The position numbers and the translations under genes are program-made. The notes below the pieces were generated by a model, which was given only the letters and a program-made list of their open reading frames with translations, was not told the DNA's origin and did no database searches. Below are positions 51,841 through 59,861 of a DNA stretch of 64,000 nt, in pieces. The stretch is from Paenibacillus pasadenensis DSM 19293 (GTDB taxonomy: Bacteria; Bacillota; Bacilli; Paenibacillales; Paenibacillaceae), in the NCBI RefSeq assembly GCF_000422485.1, contig NZ_AULW01000001.1, forward strand, positions 124,001 to 188,000. The letters run 5' to 3'. Numbering within the stretch: the first letter of the stretch is position 1; each line of letters begins with the position of its first letter.

Positions 51841-53190
51841 ATGTTGCAGTATTTGGATCAAGACTATGCTCAAAGCTTGGAGAGCGAGCTGCAGGAACGA
51901 CTTCATCAAAGAGCGGATTTTCTATGCAAGCACGTTGTCATTGCAGGAGAGAAATTTAAAGGCTATTATCTGCGAACTCTAGTAAACTTGCCGGTGACGC
52001 TGTCGATTCTAAATCAAATCGTCATGGATAAAAATAATGACTTGAAATGGGATGCGCTCCATTCGATGGAAGTGGATGCTTCGGGATCGCTGAATGCCTT
52101 GTTTGATTATGTGCTGAAAGGAAAGCTTATCCTTTTTGGCCAAGAGGGATTTTTCGCCATCATTGAACCTGAGGGGGCGGAGCTCTCCAGGGCTGTCATG
52201 AGTCCCAACAGCGAAAATCCCCTGCAGTCGGCATTTGATGCCTTTACGGAAGATCTGGATACCAATATCGGGTTGATTCAAAAAAAAATGATCTCGGACC
52301 AATTAGTGATCGAAACTCGATCCGTCGGCAACCGAGCCTTAAAGAAAATCGCCATGGTTTATCTAAAAGGAACAACACTTCCGGAAGTAATTGAATCAGT
52401 GAAGAAAAAGCTGGATGAAAATGCCCATTTAGAGCTTTCCACCGTACGGGATTTGACCCGAATTCTGGGACATCCTAAACTCACTCTTATTCCAACTTAT
52501 ATTTCCTCGGAATTGCCCGAGGAGACGGTGCAAAATCTGCTCAATGGCAAAGTGGTTATTTTAATGGACCAATTTTCCTTTGCTTTCGCATTTCCCGCTA
52601 TCGTCAGCGATTTATGGTCCACTACCCTGGATGTCCAATACCCGCTTCTGTTTCAAGTGTTTCTTCGTGCCATTCGCGGCGCATCCTTGTTGCTATCCGT
52701 CACGCTTCCAGGCTTATACGTTGTTCTCAACTCCGTGAATCCGGAGCTGCTCCGCATCCAGCTGGCCATTACCGTAGCCAAGAGCAGGGAGGGCGTGCCG
52801 TATCCATCGCTCATTGAAGCACTGTTGGTGTTATTGTTGCTGGAGATGATTATAGAAGCGACAATAAGGCTGCCCAAAAACATTGGTCCGACGATAACGA
52901 TGATTGGCGGCATCTTGCTGGGACAGGCCATCGTTCAGGCTAAACTGGTCAGTAATTTGCTTATTATTATTTTAGTTGCGTCTGCCATTTCAAATTTTGC
53001 CTTGACGAGCTACATGAATGCGGTCGGAGTAAGACTATACAAGTATGTGGTGTTGGTTGTCAGTTCCATCTTCGGCATTTGGGGTCTAGAGGCTGCCCTG
53101 GTTTGGGTCATTCTTTACTTTGCATCGTTGACGACCTGTGCGGTGCCTTACTTGAGCTGGAGTGTGAAGGGAAGGATGGCTGATGAATAA
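51841..53190 (+). CDS. Germinant receptor A subunit (GerA family)
   Basis: A 449-residue membrane protein of the GerA/SpoVAF family, subunit A of a germinant receptor in the spore inner membrane. The soluble N-terminal part (about 1-260) contains DALHSMEVDASGS and SVGNRALKKIAMVYLKG; the C-terminal part has about five membrane segments, with NPELLRIQLAITVAKSREGVPYPSLIEALL and LLLEMIIEATIRLPKNIGPTITMIGGILLGQA typical for the family. The start is ATG 51841, after GAGG with a 6-base gap; a TTG just upstream is less likely. Codon use is AT-rich compared with the flanks. The next gene overlaps by 8 bases. Confidence 0.9.
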   Translation: MLQYLDQDYAQSLESELQERLHQRADFLCKHVVIAGEKFKGYYLRTLVNLPVTLSILNQIVMDKNNDLKWDALHSMEVDASGSLNALFDYVLKGKLILFGQEGFFAIIEPEGAELSRAVMSPNSENPLQSAFDAFTEDLDTNIGLIQKKMISDQLVIETRSVGNRALKKIAMVYLKGTTLPEVIESVKKKLDENAHLELSTVRDLTRILGHPKLTLIPTYISSELPEETVQNLLNGKVVILMDQFSFAFAFPAIVSDLWSTTLDVQYPLLFQVFLRAIRGASLLLSVTLPGLYVVLNSVNPELLRIQLAITVAKSREGVPYPSLIEALLVLLLLEMIIEATIRLPKNIGPTITMIGGILLGQAIVQAKLVSNLLIIILVASAISNFALTSYMNAVGVRLYKYVVLVVSSIFGIWGLEAALVWVILYFASLTTCAVPYLSWSVKGRMADE

Positions 53191-54253
53191 ATTCCAGACG
53201 ATTATCCTTTTCTTCTTGCTGCATCTAGCTTCCATATTCGCCATCTTTCCGGAGCGAATGATAGCTTCCGCCTCCAAAGGACACTGGATGCCGGTTGCGA
53301 TCATTTTTTTGGCGGAGCTGCTGGTATTGTGGCTCTACCTGAAGGCTATGTCAAAATTTCCAGAAAAAACGGTCATGGAGCTTTGCTCGGATTCTATCGG
53401 AAAATGGGGGGCCGGGCTGATCGTGCTCCCGCTGTTGGTTTTTCTATTTCTAGAAGTAGTCCTGCTTACTTATTACCTGTCTTCAGAGATCCGAACTGTC
53501 CTGCTCCCAGAAACACCTGCATACGCTACTTCGGCCATTTTTGTCGCCATCTGTTTCTACGGAGCCTGGACGGGACTAGCCGCAATGATTCGGGCGAGTA
53601 TGGGATGGTTTATTTTGTTCATGCCTTTCATCCTTTTCTCCTTGCTGATCAGCATAGGCAACTTTAATTTCCACTACATTTTCCCGGTTTGGGACAGCCA
53701 GTTTTCGTTCCTGTTGCGGCCGGATTTTTATGTGGGGACCATTATTTTCGCAGGGTTTCTGTTTCTTGGCATGACTCCGTCCCATTTAAGGATCCGTTTT
53801 GGCACTGCTGCTGCGCTAGTCGGAGTTATCTTCCTGATTGCGCTGACCTCCGTCTACGTCCCTCTGCTCATTTTTGGACAGGAAACGGCCATTCATTTTC
53901 AATATCCGATGCTCATGGCCTCCGATACCGTCGATTTGGAATGGGTCGTTTTTGACTGGCTTCCGAGTTTTTATGTCGTTTCTTCCAGCGGGTTGGGATT
54001 AATAAAAGTTGCTGTTCTGCTCTGGATGTTCACGTCTATGCTGAAACAGCTCTATTTGCCTAAGGCGAAAAGTCGATGGATCCTGGCCGTTGTATGCCTG
54101 TTCCTGTATGCCGCCAGTCAGTGGATTCCTAACATTATGGCTCTCGATAAATTTCTTTATATCAACGCTTGCTTATGCTTGTATTCCACCGTTGGTTTTC
54201 CAATTATCGTCTACTTGTCGACATTGTGGCGCAGAAAGGAGGTCCGCGCATGA
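53183..54253 (+). CDS. Germinant receptor B subunit (GerAB family permease)
   Basis: A 356-residue integral membrane protein of the GerAB/endospore germination permease family (amino-acid-permease superfamily), with about ten hydrophobic segments. It is the receptor subunit thought to sense the germinant. It starts MNKFQTIILFFLLHLASIFAIFPERM; WMPVAIIFLAELLVLWLYL, LPETPAYATSAIFVAICF and GFLFLGMTP are family-like. ATG 53183 overlaps the end of the A subunit gene. Codon use is AT-rich like the neighbours. Confidence 0.88.
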   Translation: MNKFQTIILFFLLHLASIFAIFPERMIASASKGHWMPVAIIFLAELLVLWLYLKAMSKFPEKTVMELCSDSIGKWGAGLIVLPLLVFLFLEVVLLTYYLSSEIRTVLLPETPAYATSAIFVAICFYGAWTGLAAMIRASMGWFILFMPFILFSLLISIGNFNFHYIFPVWDSQFSFLLRPDFYVGTIIFAGFLFLGMTPSHLRIRFGTAAALVGVIFLIALTSVYVPLLIFGQETAIHFQYPMLMASDTVDLEWVVFDWLPSFYVVSSSGLGLIKVAVLLWMFTSMLKQLYLPKAKSRWILAVVCLFLYAASQWIPNIMALDKFLYINACLCLYSTVGFPIIVYLSTLWRRKEVRA

Positions 54254-55332
54254 TAAGCTTAAGGATGAAGATTGTTGCCGTCATGATTGGAATGATGATC
54301 TTGTTGGAAGGATGCTGGGATACGAAAGATATTAACAAGCAGTATCTTCCGGTCGTTATGGGGATCGGGAAGGGTTCGAATGAAAAATACAACATTATTT
54401 TAGAAATCCCGGATGCAGCAGGAAAAATTCAGTTTTTGGAAAAGGAAGCCAAATCTATCAGTAAAGCGATTGATCTCATTCGTACCGATTCCGAAAAAAG
54501 CATCAATTTGGTGCATTTAAGGCTCTTATTGTTCGATTACAAGATTGCCGGCGAAGGTATTCGAGACATTATCGATTATGCCGTCAGAGCAAACGACCTT
54601 TCAATTAAAGGCATGGTCGCCATTGTCGATGGCGATTTCGACAAGACGATGTATCATGTTATCTCGCCAACACCAGAAATATCTACCTATGATTTTTTCA
54701 ACAAAGAAGCAGGCTGGACTCCAAACCAATCCCTTTTACGGATATGGGAAGCTTATCGCAGCCAGAATTCCTATTCCGAAGACATGGCCATACCCTTGCT
54801 TCAAAATGGTGAACGCACCATGTATAAGTTTAAAGGAACAGCCGTCATGCGTGAGGACCGCATGGTTGGGAGGCTGAATCGAGAAGAGACGTTTCTGTAC
54901 AATTTATTTAAAGGCGAATATACGGGAGGAACGATTGAGATTGCAGAGAATACAAGCGTTCTCATCAAAAATGTAAAAATAAGACATTATCCCCGCTGGT
55001 CGGCTAAAGGGCCCTCATTAAGAACGGATATCACCCTTGATGTTACCATTGCTGAAGGCCCTAGCGGAAAAAGCAATATGGAGATTGAAAGAGAGGTTCG
55101 CAAGCAGTTAAATCGAAACTTTGAAAAGACCGTCAAAAAATTAGAGCTTCTTCGCTCAGATGTGCTAGGCGTCGGCGTTATTTACCGTCCACAGCTATCG
55201 GAAGAGCAGCTAAAAAATTGGAAATCAGAATGGTTTCCTAAGCTTGAGCAGAAAATCAATGTTCAAGTTAACGTCATCAACGATATCTTCATTAAAAATG
55301 AAATTCAAAAGGATAAGACCTTAATTCGATAA
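54250..55332 (+). CDS. Germinant receptor C subunit lipoprotein (GerC family)
   Basis: A 360-residue Ger(x)C-family lipoprotein. Signal MISLRMKIVAVMIGMMILLEGC; lipobox Cys22. The WDTKDINKQYLPVVMGIGKG stretch is the family opening, KFKGTAVMREDRMVGRLNREET is the central mark, and VGVIYRPQLSEEQLKNWKSEWFPKL is typical near the end. It anchors to the outer face of the spore inner membrane with the A and B subunits. ATG 54250 overlaps the B subunit stop (ATGA) and has AAAGGAGG upstream. Confidence 0.92.
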   Translation: MISLRMKIVAVMIGMMILLEGCWDTKDINKQYLPVVMGIGKGSNEKYNIILEIPDAAGKIQFLEKEAKSISKAIDLIRTDSEKSINLVHLRLLLFDYKIAGEGIRDIIDYAVRANDLSIKGMVAIVDGDFDKTMYHVISPTPEISTYDFFNKEAGWTPNQSLLRIWEAYRSQNSYSEDMAIPLLQNGERTMYKFKGTAVMREDRMVGRLNREETFLYNLFKGEYTGGTIEIAENTSVLIKNVKIRHYPRWSAKGPSLRTDITLDVTIAEGPSGKSNMEIEREVRKQLNRNFEKTVKKLELLRSDVLGVGVIYRPQLSEEQLKNWKSEWFPKLEQKINVQVNVINDIFIKNEIQKDKTLIR

Positions 55333-55450
55333 AAACGTTCTCAGGTCACATTTATAGCCACGTTGTTGACCAGGGCATGATCTGTCCTCGGACGCCGGAC
55401 GCTTATCCATACAAGAGGAACACTGATATCGCTTTCTTCCTCAAAATGAA

Positions 55451-55477
55451 AAAAACCCTTGCTCCGCAAGGGTTTTT
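55451..55477. terminator. Terminator between the germination operon and tRNA-Val
   Basis: A 7-8 bp stem, AACCCTTG/CAAGGGTT, flanked by A on the left and T on the right: a bidirectional terminator for the converging genes. Confidence 0.88.
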
Positions 55478-55481
55478 GGTA

Positions 55482-55554
55482 TGATCTGTAGTGGGCTCGA
55501 ACCACTGACCCCCACCCTGTCAAGATGGTGCTCTCCCAGCTGAGCTAACAGATC
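55482..55554 (-). tRNA. tRNA-Val (GAC)
   Basis: A full cloverleaf on the minus strand: acceptor stem GATCTGT with ACAGATC, D-arm GCTC/GAGC, anticodon stem CCATC/GGTGG (with one T-G wobble) and loop TTGACAG, giving anticodon GAC, T-arm AGTGG/CCACT with TTCGAGC. The discriminator base is A. CCA is not encoded and would be added after transcription. A terminator follows, and a TTGACG-17-TATAGT promoter precedes it. Confidence 0.95.
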
Positions 55555-55615
55555 ATGTTTAGAAGGGATATTTCTTTCTTTCATCTCGTCCGCGTTTGTC
55601 CCGCGAACAATTAAT

Positions 55616-55644
55616 ACTATACCAGCTCGACCAAACATCGTCAA
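55616..55644 (-). promoter_or_regulatory. Strong promoter for tRNA-Val
   Basis: -35 TTGACG (55644-55639), 17-bp spacer, -10 TATAGT (55621-55616) on the minus strand; start near 55609, about 55 bases before the mature tRNA. Confidence 0.78.
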
Positions 55645-55740
55645 CACTTTTTTCAAAAAAAGTTTCCGGCCTGTTTCGCAGGCGATTCCATCGGCTATAC
55701 TGCAAACCAAACGGCCAACGAAAAGGAGTGATCCGCCGCC

Positions 55741-56181
55741 ATGCCGACAAAACCGAATCCTCATCCTCTGCGCCTAGCCGCCGTGCTTGCCTGGGCCGGC
55801 CTCCTGCTCATGCTCACCGGCACGGAAAGCCTCCGTCAGCTCCTCCTTCATCGGGAGCTGGTTTTCTCCTTCGATCTTTCTCCCGACTTCCGGCCGTTTT
55901 TCCATTGGGCGGACATCCGCTCCATCCATAGCGAATGGCTGCTCGTCAAGCTCGGCCACTTTCTCGGCTTCGCGGTGCTCGACCTGCTGCTCATGCTGTG
56001 GTTAGGACGCAAGCTCCCGGCGCTGGCTCTTTCGCTGCTGTTCGCGTTGGCGACGGAAGCGCTGCAGCTGTTTCAGCATCGGGACGGCAGGCTGTACGAC
56101 GTGATCATCGATCTGTCGGGAGCCCTGACCGCAGCCTTTTTACTCGTCTGTTTTGCCGCCTTGTCCAAAAAAGACCGGTGA
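55741..56181 (+). CDS. VanZ family membrane protein
   Basis: A 146-residue protein with about four hydrophobic segments, resembling VanZ: WLLVKLGHFLGFAVLDLLLMLWLGRKLPALALSLLFALATEALQLFQHRDGRLYDVIIDLSGALTAAFLL, with the family's KLGHFxGFxxL and ATExxQxFxxxRxxxxxDxxxxxxG pattern. VanZ gives low-level glycopeptide resistance in enterococci; most homologues have unknown functions. ATG 55741 has AAAGGAG about twelve bases upstream. Confidence 0.82.
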   Translation: MPTKPNPHPLRLAAVLAWAGLLLMLTGTESLRQLLLHRELVFSFDLSPDFRPFFHWADIRSIHSEWLLVKLGHFLGFAVLDLLLMLWLGRKLPALALSLLFALATEALQLFQHRDGRLYDVIIDLSGALTAAFLLVCFAALSKKDR

Positions 56182-56300
56182 CCCCTGTTTCAAACCGAGT
56201 TCAATCGCTTTAAGAATAGTCATAGAGAGTGGCAATATATAGTAAATTATGCATAAGTTGTCGACATCATCCATCAATTTTTCTAAGGATGTGACTGACC

Positions 56301-56444
56301 ATGTCGAAAAAGACCGAGATCATGAAGGATATCGAACGGTTGCGCGAAGCCCTCAATAAGGCTCCCGTAAGCTCTTCTGGATACAGTCTGGAGCTAAGCA
56401 GACGTTTGGACGAATTGATCGTTTCTTTTTATAAAGCAGGCTGA
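56301..56444 (+). CDS. Spo0E-like sporulation regulatory peptide
   Basis: A 47-residue reading frame: two helices, MSKKTEIMKDIERLREALNK and SLELSRRLDELIVSFYKAG. The second has the Spo0E family mark S-x-x-L-D (SRRLD) within ELSRRLDELIVSFYKA. Family members dephosphorylate Spo0A~P and delay sporulation. AAGGA lies about eleven bases before ATG 56301. The small size is normal for the family. Phosphatase activity is inference from the motif. Confidence 0.8.
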   Translation: MSKKTEIMKDIERLREALNKAPVSSSGYSLELSRRLDELIVSFYKAG

Positions 56445-56497
56445 TTCCGTATAATCGTTCTTTCGTCCTATTGCCTCTTCCATTCTACAGGCCTTTT

Positions 56498-56516
56498 ATG
56501 ATACAATTCGTATCAT
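56498..56516. promoter_or_regulatory. Perfect inverted repeat ahead of the gene at 56543
   Basis: ATGATAC-AATTC-GTATCAT, 7-bp arms with 5-base centre, containing a possible -10 (TACAAT). It lies 26 bases before the start codon and could be an operator. Confidence 0.4.
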
Positions 56517-56542
56517 AGTAGATTGGTTTAGGGGTTGCTGTC

Positions 56543-56833
56543 ATGCTAGTGCTGAGGCTGCTGAGCGAGCCGGCCCATTTCCAGCAGGCCGTCGACGAAG
56601 GATGGACCGTGTCCGTTTACAAGGATTCCCGCCTGATCCTAAGCGGCCATCCGATCGAGATGTTCAATCGCGATACGGTGAAAATTGCCGGAACTTATTT
56701 TTTCATGGAACAATGCAAGTTCGAGGGCTGCCGCACCGTCCTTCCGCATCGCCCTGCAGTCGAATCGCTCGCGCCGCGCGTCCGCAGGCGCAAGCAGCCC
56801 CCTCCTTCGCTGCACCAAGCATCCGACTCCTAA
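56543..56833 (+). CDS. Hypothetical protein
   Basis: A 96-residue protein, with a beta-rich first part (MLVLRLLSEPAHFQQAVDEGW, SVYKDSRLILSGHPIEMFN) and a basic, Pro-rich tail. ATG 56543 has AGGGG eight bases upstream. A terminator follows. I do not recognise a family. Confidence 0.6.
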   Translation: MLVLRLLSEPAHFQQAVDEGWTVSVYKDSRLILSGHPIEMFNRDTVKIAGTYFFMEQCKFEGCRTVLPHRPAVESLAPRVRRRKQPPPSLHQASDS

Positions 56834-56846
56834 ATAAAACGAAATC

Positions 56847-56887
56847 GACCGCGATGGTCCGCCGGCAGGGGACGATCGCGGTCTTTT
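56847..56887 (+). terminator. Intrinsic terminator after the gene at 56543
   Basis: A 9-bp GACCGCGAT/ATCGCGGTC stem followed by TTTT. Confidence 0.8.
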
Positions 56888-56962
56888 GACGATGGGCCAT
56901 GGAAGCCTCTCGGCGGCGGCAGGAGCGCCCGCAGGAACGCCTGCCTCATCCTTGCCCAAAAC

Positions 56963-57847
56963 CTAGGCGCGCCGCGCGTTCCACCAGATCGGGATGCGCA
57001 GCAGCAGATTGAGCAGCAGGACGACGATCAGCAGCACGGCAGCCGCATGCGAAGCGATGTCAGCGGCGTCCGGCACGATCGCCTCGGATTGCACGTACCA
57101 GAGATGCACGGCCAGCGTCGCTCCCGGCGACATCGGATCGAAGTCCCACATGAGCCCTGAGGTGGAGACGCCCGATACGAGCACGATGACGGCGCTCTCT
57201 CCGAACGCGCGTCCCGCCGTCAGGCTGATGCCGGTCATGATGCTGGACAAGGCGGCCGGCAAGCACACCTTGAAGATCGTCTGCGTATGCGTCGCGCCAA
57301 GCGCCAGCGAGCCTTGCTTGTACTCCGGCGGCACCGAGCGCATCGCCTCCTCCGTCACCCGCGTCAGCAGCGGCAGATTGAGCAGCGCGAGCGTCACGGC
57401 CCCGCCGATGATTGTCAGACCGATGCCCATGCCCTCCACGAACAGCGCGATGCCGAACAGGCCGAAAATAAGCGACGGCACGGACGCCAGTCCCTCGACG
57501 CAGATGCGGATGAGGCCGATCGCGCGGTTGTCGGGAGCAAACTCCGCCAGATAGATGCCGGAAGCAAGGCCGAGCGGAATCGAGATGAGCAGCGAGAGCA
57601 CGAGAATATACAGCGAGTTGAACAGCGCCGGTCCGATGCCGCCTCCTTCCTCGATCTCGCTTGGCAAGCCGAGCACGAAGCTCCACGACAATCCCGGAAG
57701 CCCCTCCGCCAAAATCGTGCCGAGCAGCGCGAGCGTGAACAGCACGCAGCCGAGGCCGACGGACCAGACGACGGCGGTGAACGCCTTGTCGGCGCGACGG
57801 CTGCGGCGGAGCGCGGTGCGCCGCGCTTGATTCGCAGCTTGACTCAT
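56963..57847 (-). CDS. pstA: Phosphate ABC transporter permease PstA
   Basis: A 294-residue permease, one of the two membrane subunits of the high-affinity phosphate importer. It has about six hydrophobic segments and the EAA loop for contact with the ATPase, EEAMRSVPPEYKQGSLALGATHTQTIFKVCLP. ATG 57847 overlaps the pstC stop (ATGA). No pstB follows: downstream is a 130-bp gap and then a converging gene. Confidence 0.93.
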   Translation of the reverse strand: MSQAANQARRTALRRSRRADKAFTAVVWSVGLGCVLFTLALLGTILAEGLPGLSWSFVLGLPSEIEEGGGIGPALFNSLYILVLSLLISIPLGLASGIYLAEFAPDNRAIGLIRICVEGLASVPSLIFGLFGIALFVEGMGIGLTIIGGAVTLALLNLPLLTRVTEEAMRSVPPEYKQGSLALGATHTQTIFKVCLPAALSSIMTGISLTAGRAFGESAVIVLVSGVSTSGLMWDFDPMSPGATLAVHLWYVQSEAIVPDAADIASHAAAVLLIVVLLLNLLLRIPIWWNARRA

Positions 57848-58779
57848 GCCGCATTCTCCCCTTTCTTCTGCAGCATCCGGACGACGCCGATCATCAGCAG
57901 CGAGATCGCGAGCAGCAGGAAGCCCATCATGTACAGCGCGTTGTTCCAGGTCGAGTCGAAAGGCACGTTCGGCAGCTGCATGACGATATTGCTCGTCAGC
58001 ACCGACGTCGGCTTGAGCAGGCTGTCCGCCAGCTGCGGCGTATTGCCGATGACCATGACGACGGCCATCGTCTCGCCGATCGCGCGCGCCATGCCGAGGA
58101 TGACCGCCTGCACGATGCCGCGGCCGGCGGCCGGCAGGATGACGCCCGTGACGGTCTGAAAGCGCGTCGCACCGAGCGCGAACGAGCCCTGGACATACTT
58201 GCGCGGCACGGCGCGCAGCGCGTCGTCGCTGATGCGCGTAATCGTCGGCAGCACCATGACCGCCAGCACGAGCGATGCCGCCAGCACGCCGTCGCCCAGA
58301 TTCGAGCCGGTGACCGCGCGCAGCGCCGGAATGAGCAGCGTCAGGCCCATATAGCCGTACACGACGGACGGGATGCCGACGAGCAGGTCAAGGATCGGAC
58401 GCACGACTCGGCTGAGCCGCTGCGGAGCGAGCTCGGCCAGGAACAGCGCCGCCAGCAGCGAGATCGGCACGGCGATGAGCAGCGTCAGGCCCGTCACCGC
58501 GAACGTGCCGAGAATGAAGACGAGCGCGCCGTACTTCTCGTTTTCCGGCTCCCAGGCCGTAGACAGGAAAAACTCGCTGACCGGGACGTCGCGGAACGTC
58601 AGCACGCCGGTGCGGAACATGAAGAACAGCATCGCCAGCAGCACGCCGCAGACGAGCACGGCCGATGACGCGCACAGCAGCCGGAACGAGCGATGCTCCA
58701 GCCTCAGGCGCAGCCTGCGGACGCTGGAGCTGCGCGAAGGGCGCTGCGGGGCGGATAGGGTTGGAATGGTTTTGCTCAT
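57844..58779 (-). CDS. pstC: Phosphate ABC transporter permease PstC
   Basis: A 311-residue permease with about six hydrophobic segments; the EAA loop is ISDDALRAVPRKYVQGSFALGATRFQTVTGVILP. The N-terminal 25 residues are basic and Ser-rich. ATG 58779 has GAGAGG about eleven bases upstream; the open frame runs to 59082, but that part overlaps pstS and the intergenic hairpin. It follows pstS and is coupled to pstA. Confidence 0.92.
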   Translation of the reverse strand: MSKTIPTLSAPQRPSRSSSVRRLRLRLEHRSFRLLCASSAVLVCGVLLAMLFFMFRTGVLTFRDVPVSEFFLSTAWEPENEKYGALVFILGTFAVTGLTLLIAVPISLLAALFLAELAPQRLSRVVRPILDLLVGIPSVVYGYMGLTLLIPALRAVTGSNLGDGVLAASLVLAVMVLPTITRISDDALRAVPRKYVQGSFALGATRFQTVTGVILPAAGRGIVQAVILGMARAIGETMAVVMVIGNTPQLADSLLKPTSVLTSNIVMQLPNVPFDSTWNNALYMMGFLLLAISLLMIGVVRMLQKKGENAA

Positions 58780-58813
58780 GGGCGGACGATCCTCTCCGAG
58801 AGATGAAAAGCAT

Positions 58814-58894
58814 CCCCGGAAGCCGGCCTCCCGGGACGTGTTTGCAAACCGGCTTAGGAGCCTTGCAAACACGCCCTGGGCGCGGTTTCCGGGG
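58814..58894. repeat. Large hairpin between pstS and pstC
   Basis: An 81-base imperfect palindrome: outer CCCCGGAA/TTCCGGGG, inner CGTGTTTGCAA/TTGCAAACACG with a CCCGGG-type stem between. No T-run follows, so it is more likely an mRNA-processing or stability element giving more pstS than pstC, as known for other binding-protein operons. Confidence 0.6.
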
Positions 58895-58937
58895 AGCGGG
58901 TTAAGCGGGAATGACACCGGAATGGAAGGCGAGATTA

Positions 58938-59801
58938 TTACTCGCCTTTCATTGCCGTAATCGGGATGAACTTCAGCTTCTTCAGCGAGCCGTTTTGGAA
59001 CTTGGCGCTCTGGATGTACTCGATGAACGCTTTCGTCGCGCCGGTCGGCTGGCCCTTCGTCATGTAGTAGCCGTAGCTCCACACCTTGTACTTGCCGTTG
59101 ATGACGTTGTCCGTCGTCGGAGCGACGTTGTCGATTTTGACGGCGTTCATCTTGTCCGTCACGTAGACGAGGTCGATGTAGCCGATCGCGTTCGGCGTCG
59201 TCTCGACGGCCGTTTTCATGTCGCCGCTCGATTTGACTTCTTTATAGTTGTCGCCTTTGGAGATGAAGTCGGTGCCCTTGAGCGCCTTCAGCTGGAAGTT
59301 GACGCGCGTGCCGGAGCCGAAGGCGCGGTTGACGACGACGATGTCGGCATCCTTGCCGCCTACTTCCTTCCAGTTTGTCACCTTGCCGGAGAAGATGTCC
59401 TGCAGCTCTTTCGTCGACAGCTCGGTCACGCCCGTGCTTTTGTTGACGATCGCCGCGAACGGGATGACCGCCACTTTATTGGCGACCTGGCCGTCGAACT
59501 TCTTGAAGCCCGGAACGTCCGTGGAGGCGTCCCAGTCGCAAGCGCCGATGTCGGCGATGCCTTTGCGGACCGATTGAGGACCGGTCACGGAGCCCGCGGC
59601 GGAGGCGGAGATGCGCACCTTCGGATGCAGCTTCTTGAATTCGCTCGCAGCTTGCAGCGACAGCGGCAGCAGCGCGGAGGAGCCGTTGATGACGATTTTG
59701 CCGCTCAGTTTGGAGGCGGCCGCCGTGGCGGAGCCGGAGTAGGAGCCGAGCAGCAGCGTCGCCGCCAGCGTGATCGTAGTCATTTTGCCGAACCATTTCA
59801 T
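58938..59801 (-). CDS. pstS: Phosphate-binding protein PstS
   Basis: A 287-residue secreted phosphate receptor for PstCA. The phosphate-binding segments are INGSSALLPL, AAGSVTGPQSVRKGIADIGA and NRAFGSGTRVNF. The N-terminus has a cleavable signal (TITLAATLLLGSYSGSATAAAS), but the usual lipobox cysteine of Gram-positive PstS is missing; the only Cys is in GACDWDA. ATG 59801 has AAAGGGG ten bases upstream. It follows the propeller gene by 60 bases, separated by a small GGCC hairpin with TTTTT. Confidence 0.9.
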   Translation of the reverse strand: MKWFGKMTTITLAATLLLGSYSGSATAAASKLSGKIVINGSSALLPLSLQAASEFKKLHPKVRISASAAGSVTGPQSVRKGIADIGACDWDASTDVPGFKKFDGQVANKVAVIPFAAIVNKSTGVTELSTKELQDIFSGKVTNWKEVGGKDADIVVVNRAFGSGTRVNFQLKALKGTDFISKGDNYKEVKSSGDMKTAVETTPNAIGYIDLVYVTDKMNAVKIDNVAPTTDNVINGKYKVWSYGYYMTKGQPTGATKAFIEYIQSAKFQNGSLKKLKFIPITAMKGE

Positions 59802-59861
59802 GTGGAAGTTTCCCCTTTCGATTGGACCCGTAAAAATTGGCCGTCAGGCCGTGCTTGCCGC

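Noticed and set aside
55482-55554. tRNA-Val as an integration site of the AT-rich operon
   Set aside because: No integrase and no second copy of the tRNA 3' end were found near 51.7 kb, so the idea has no direct support.
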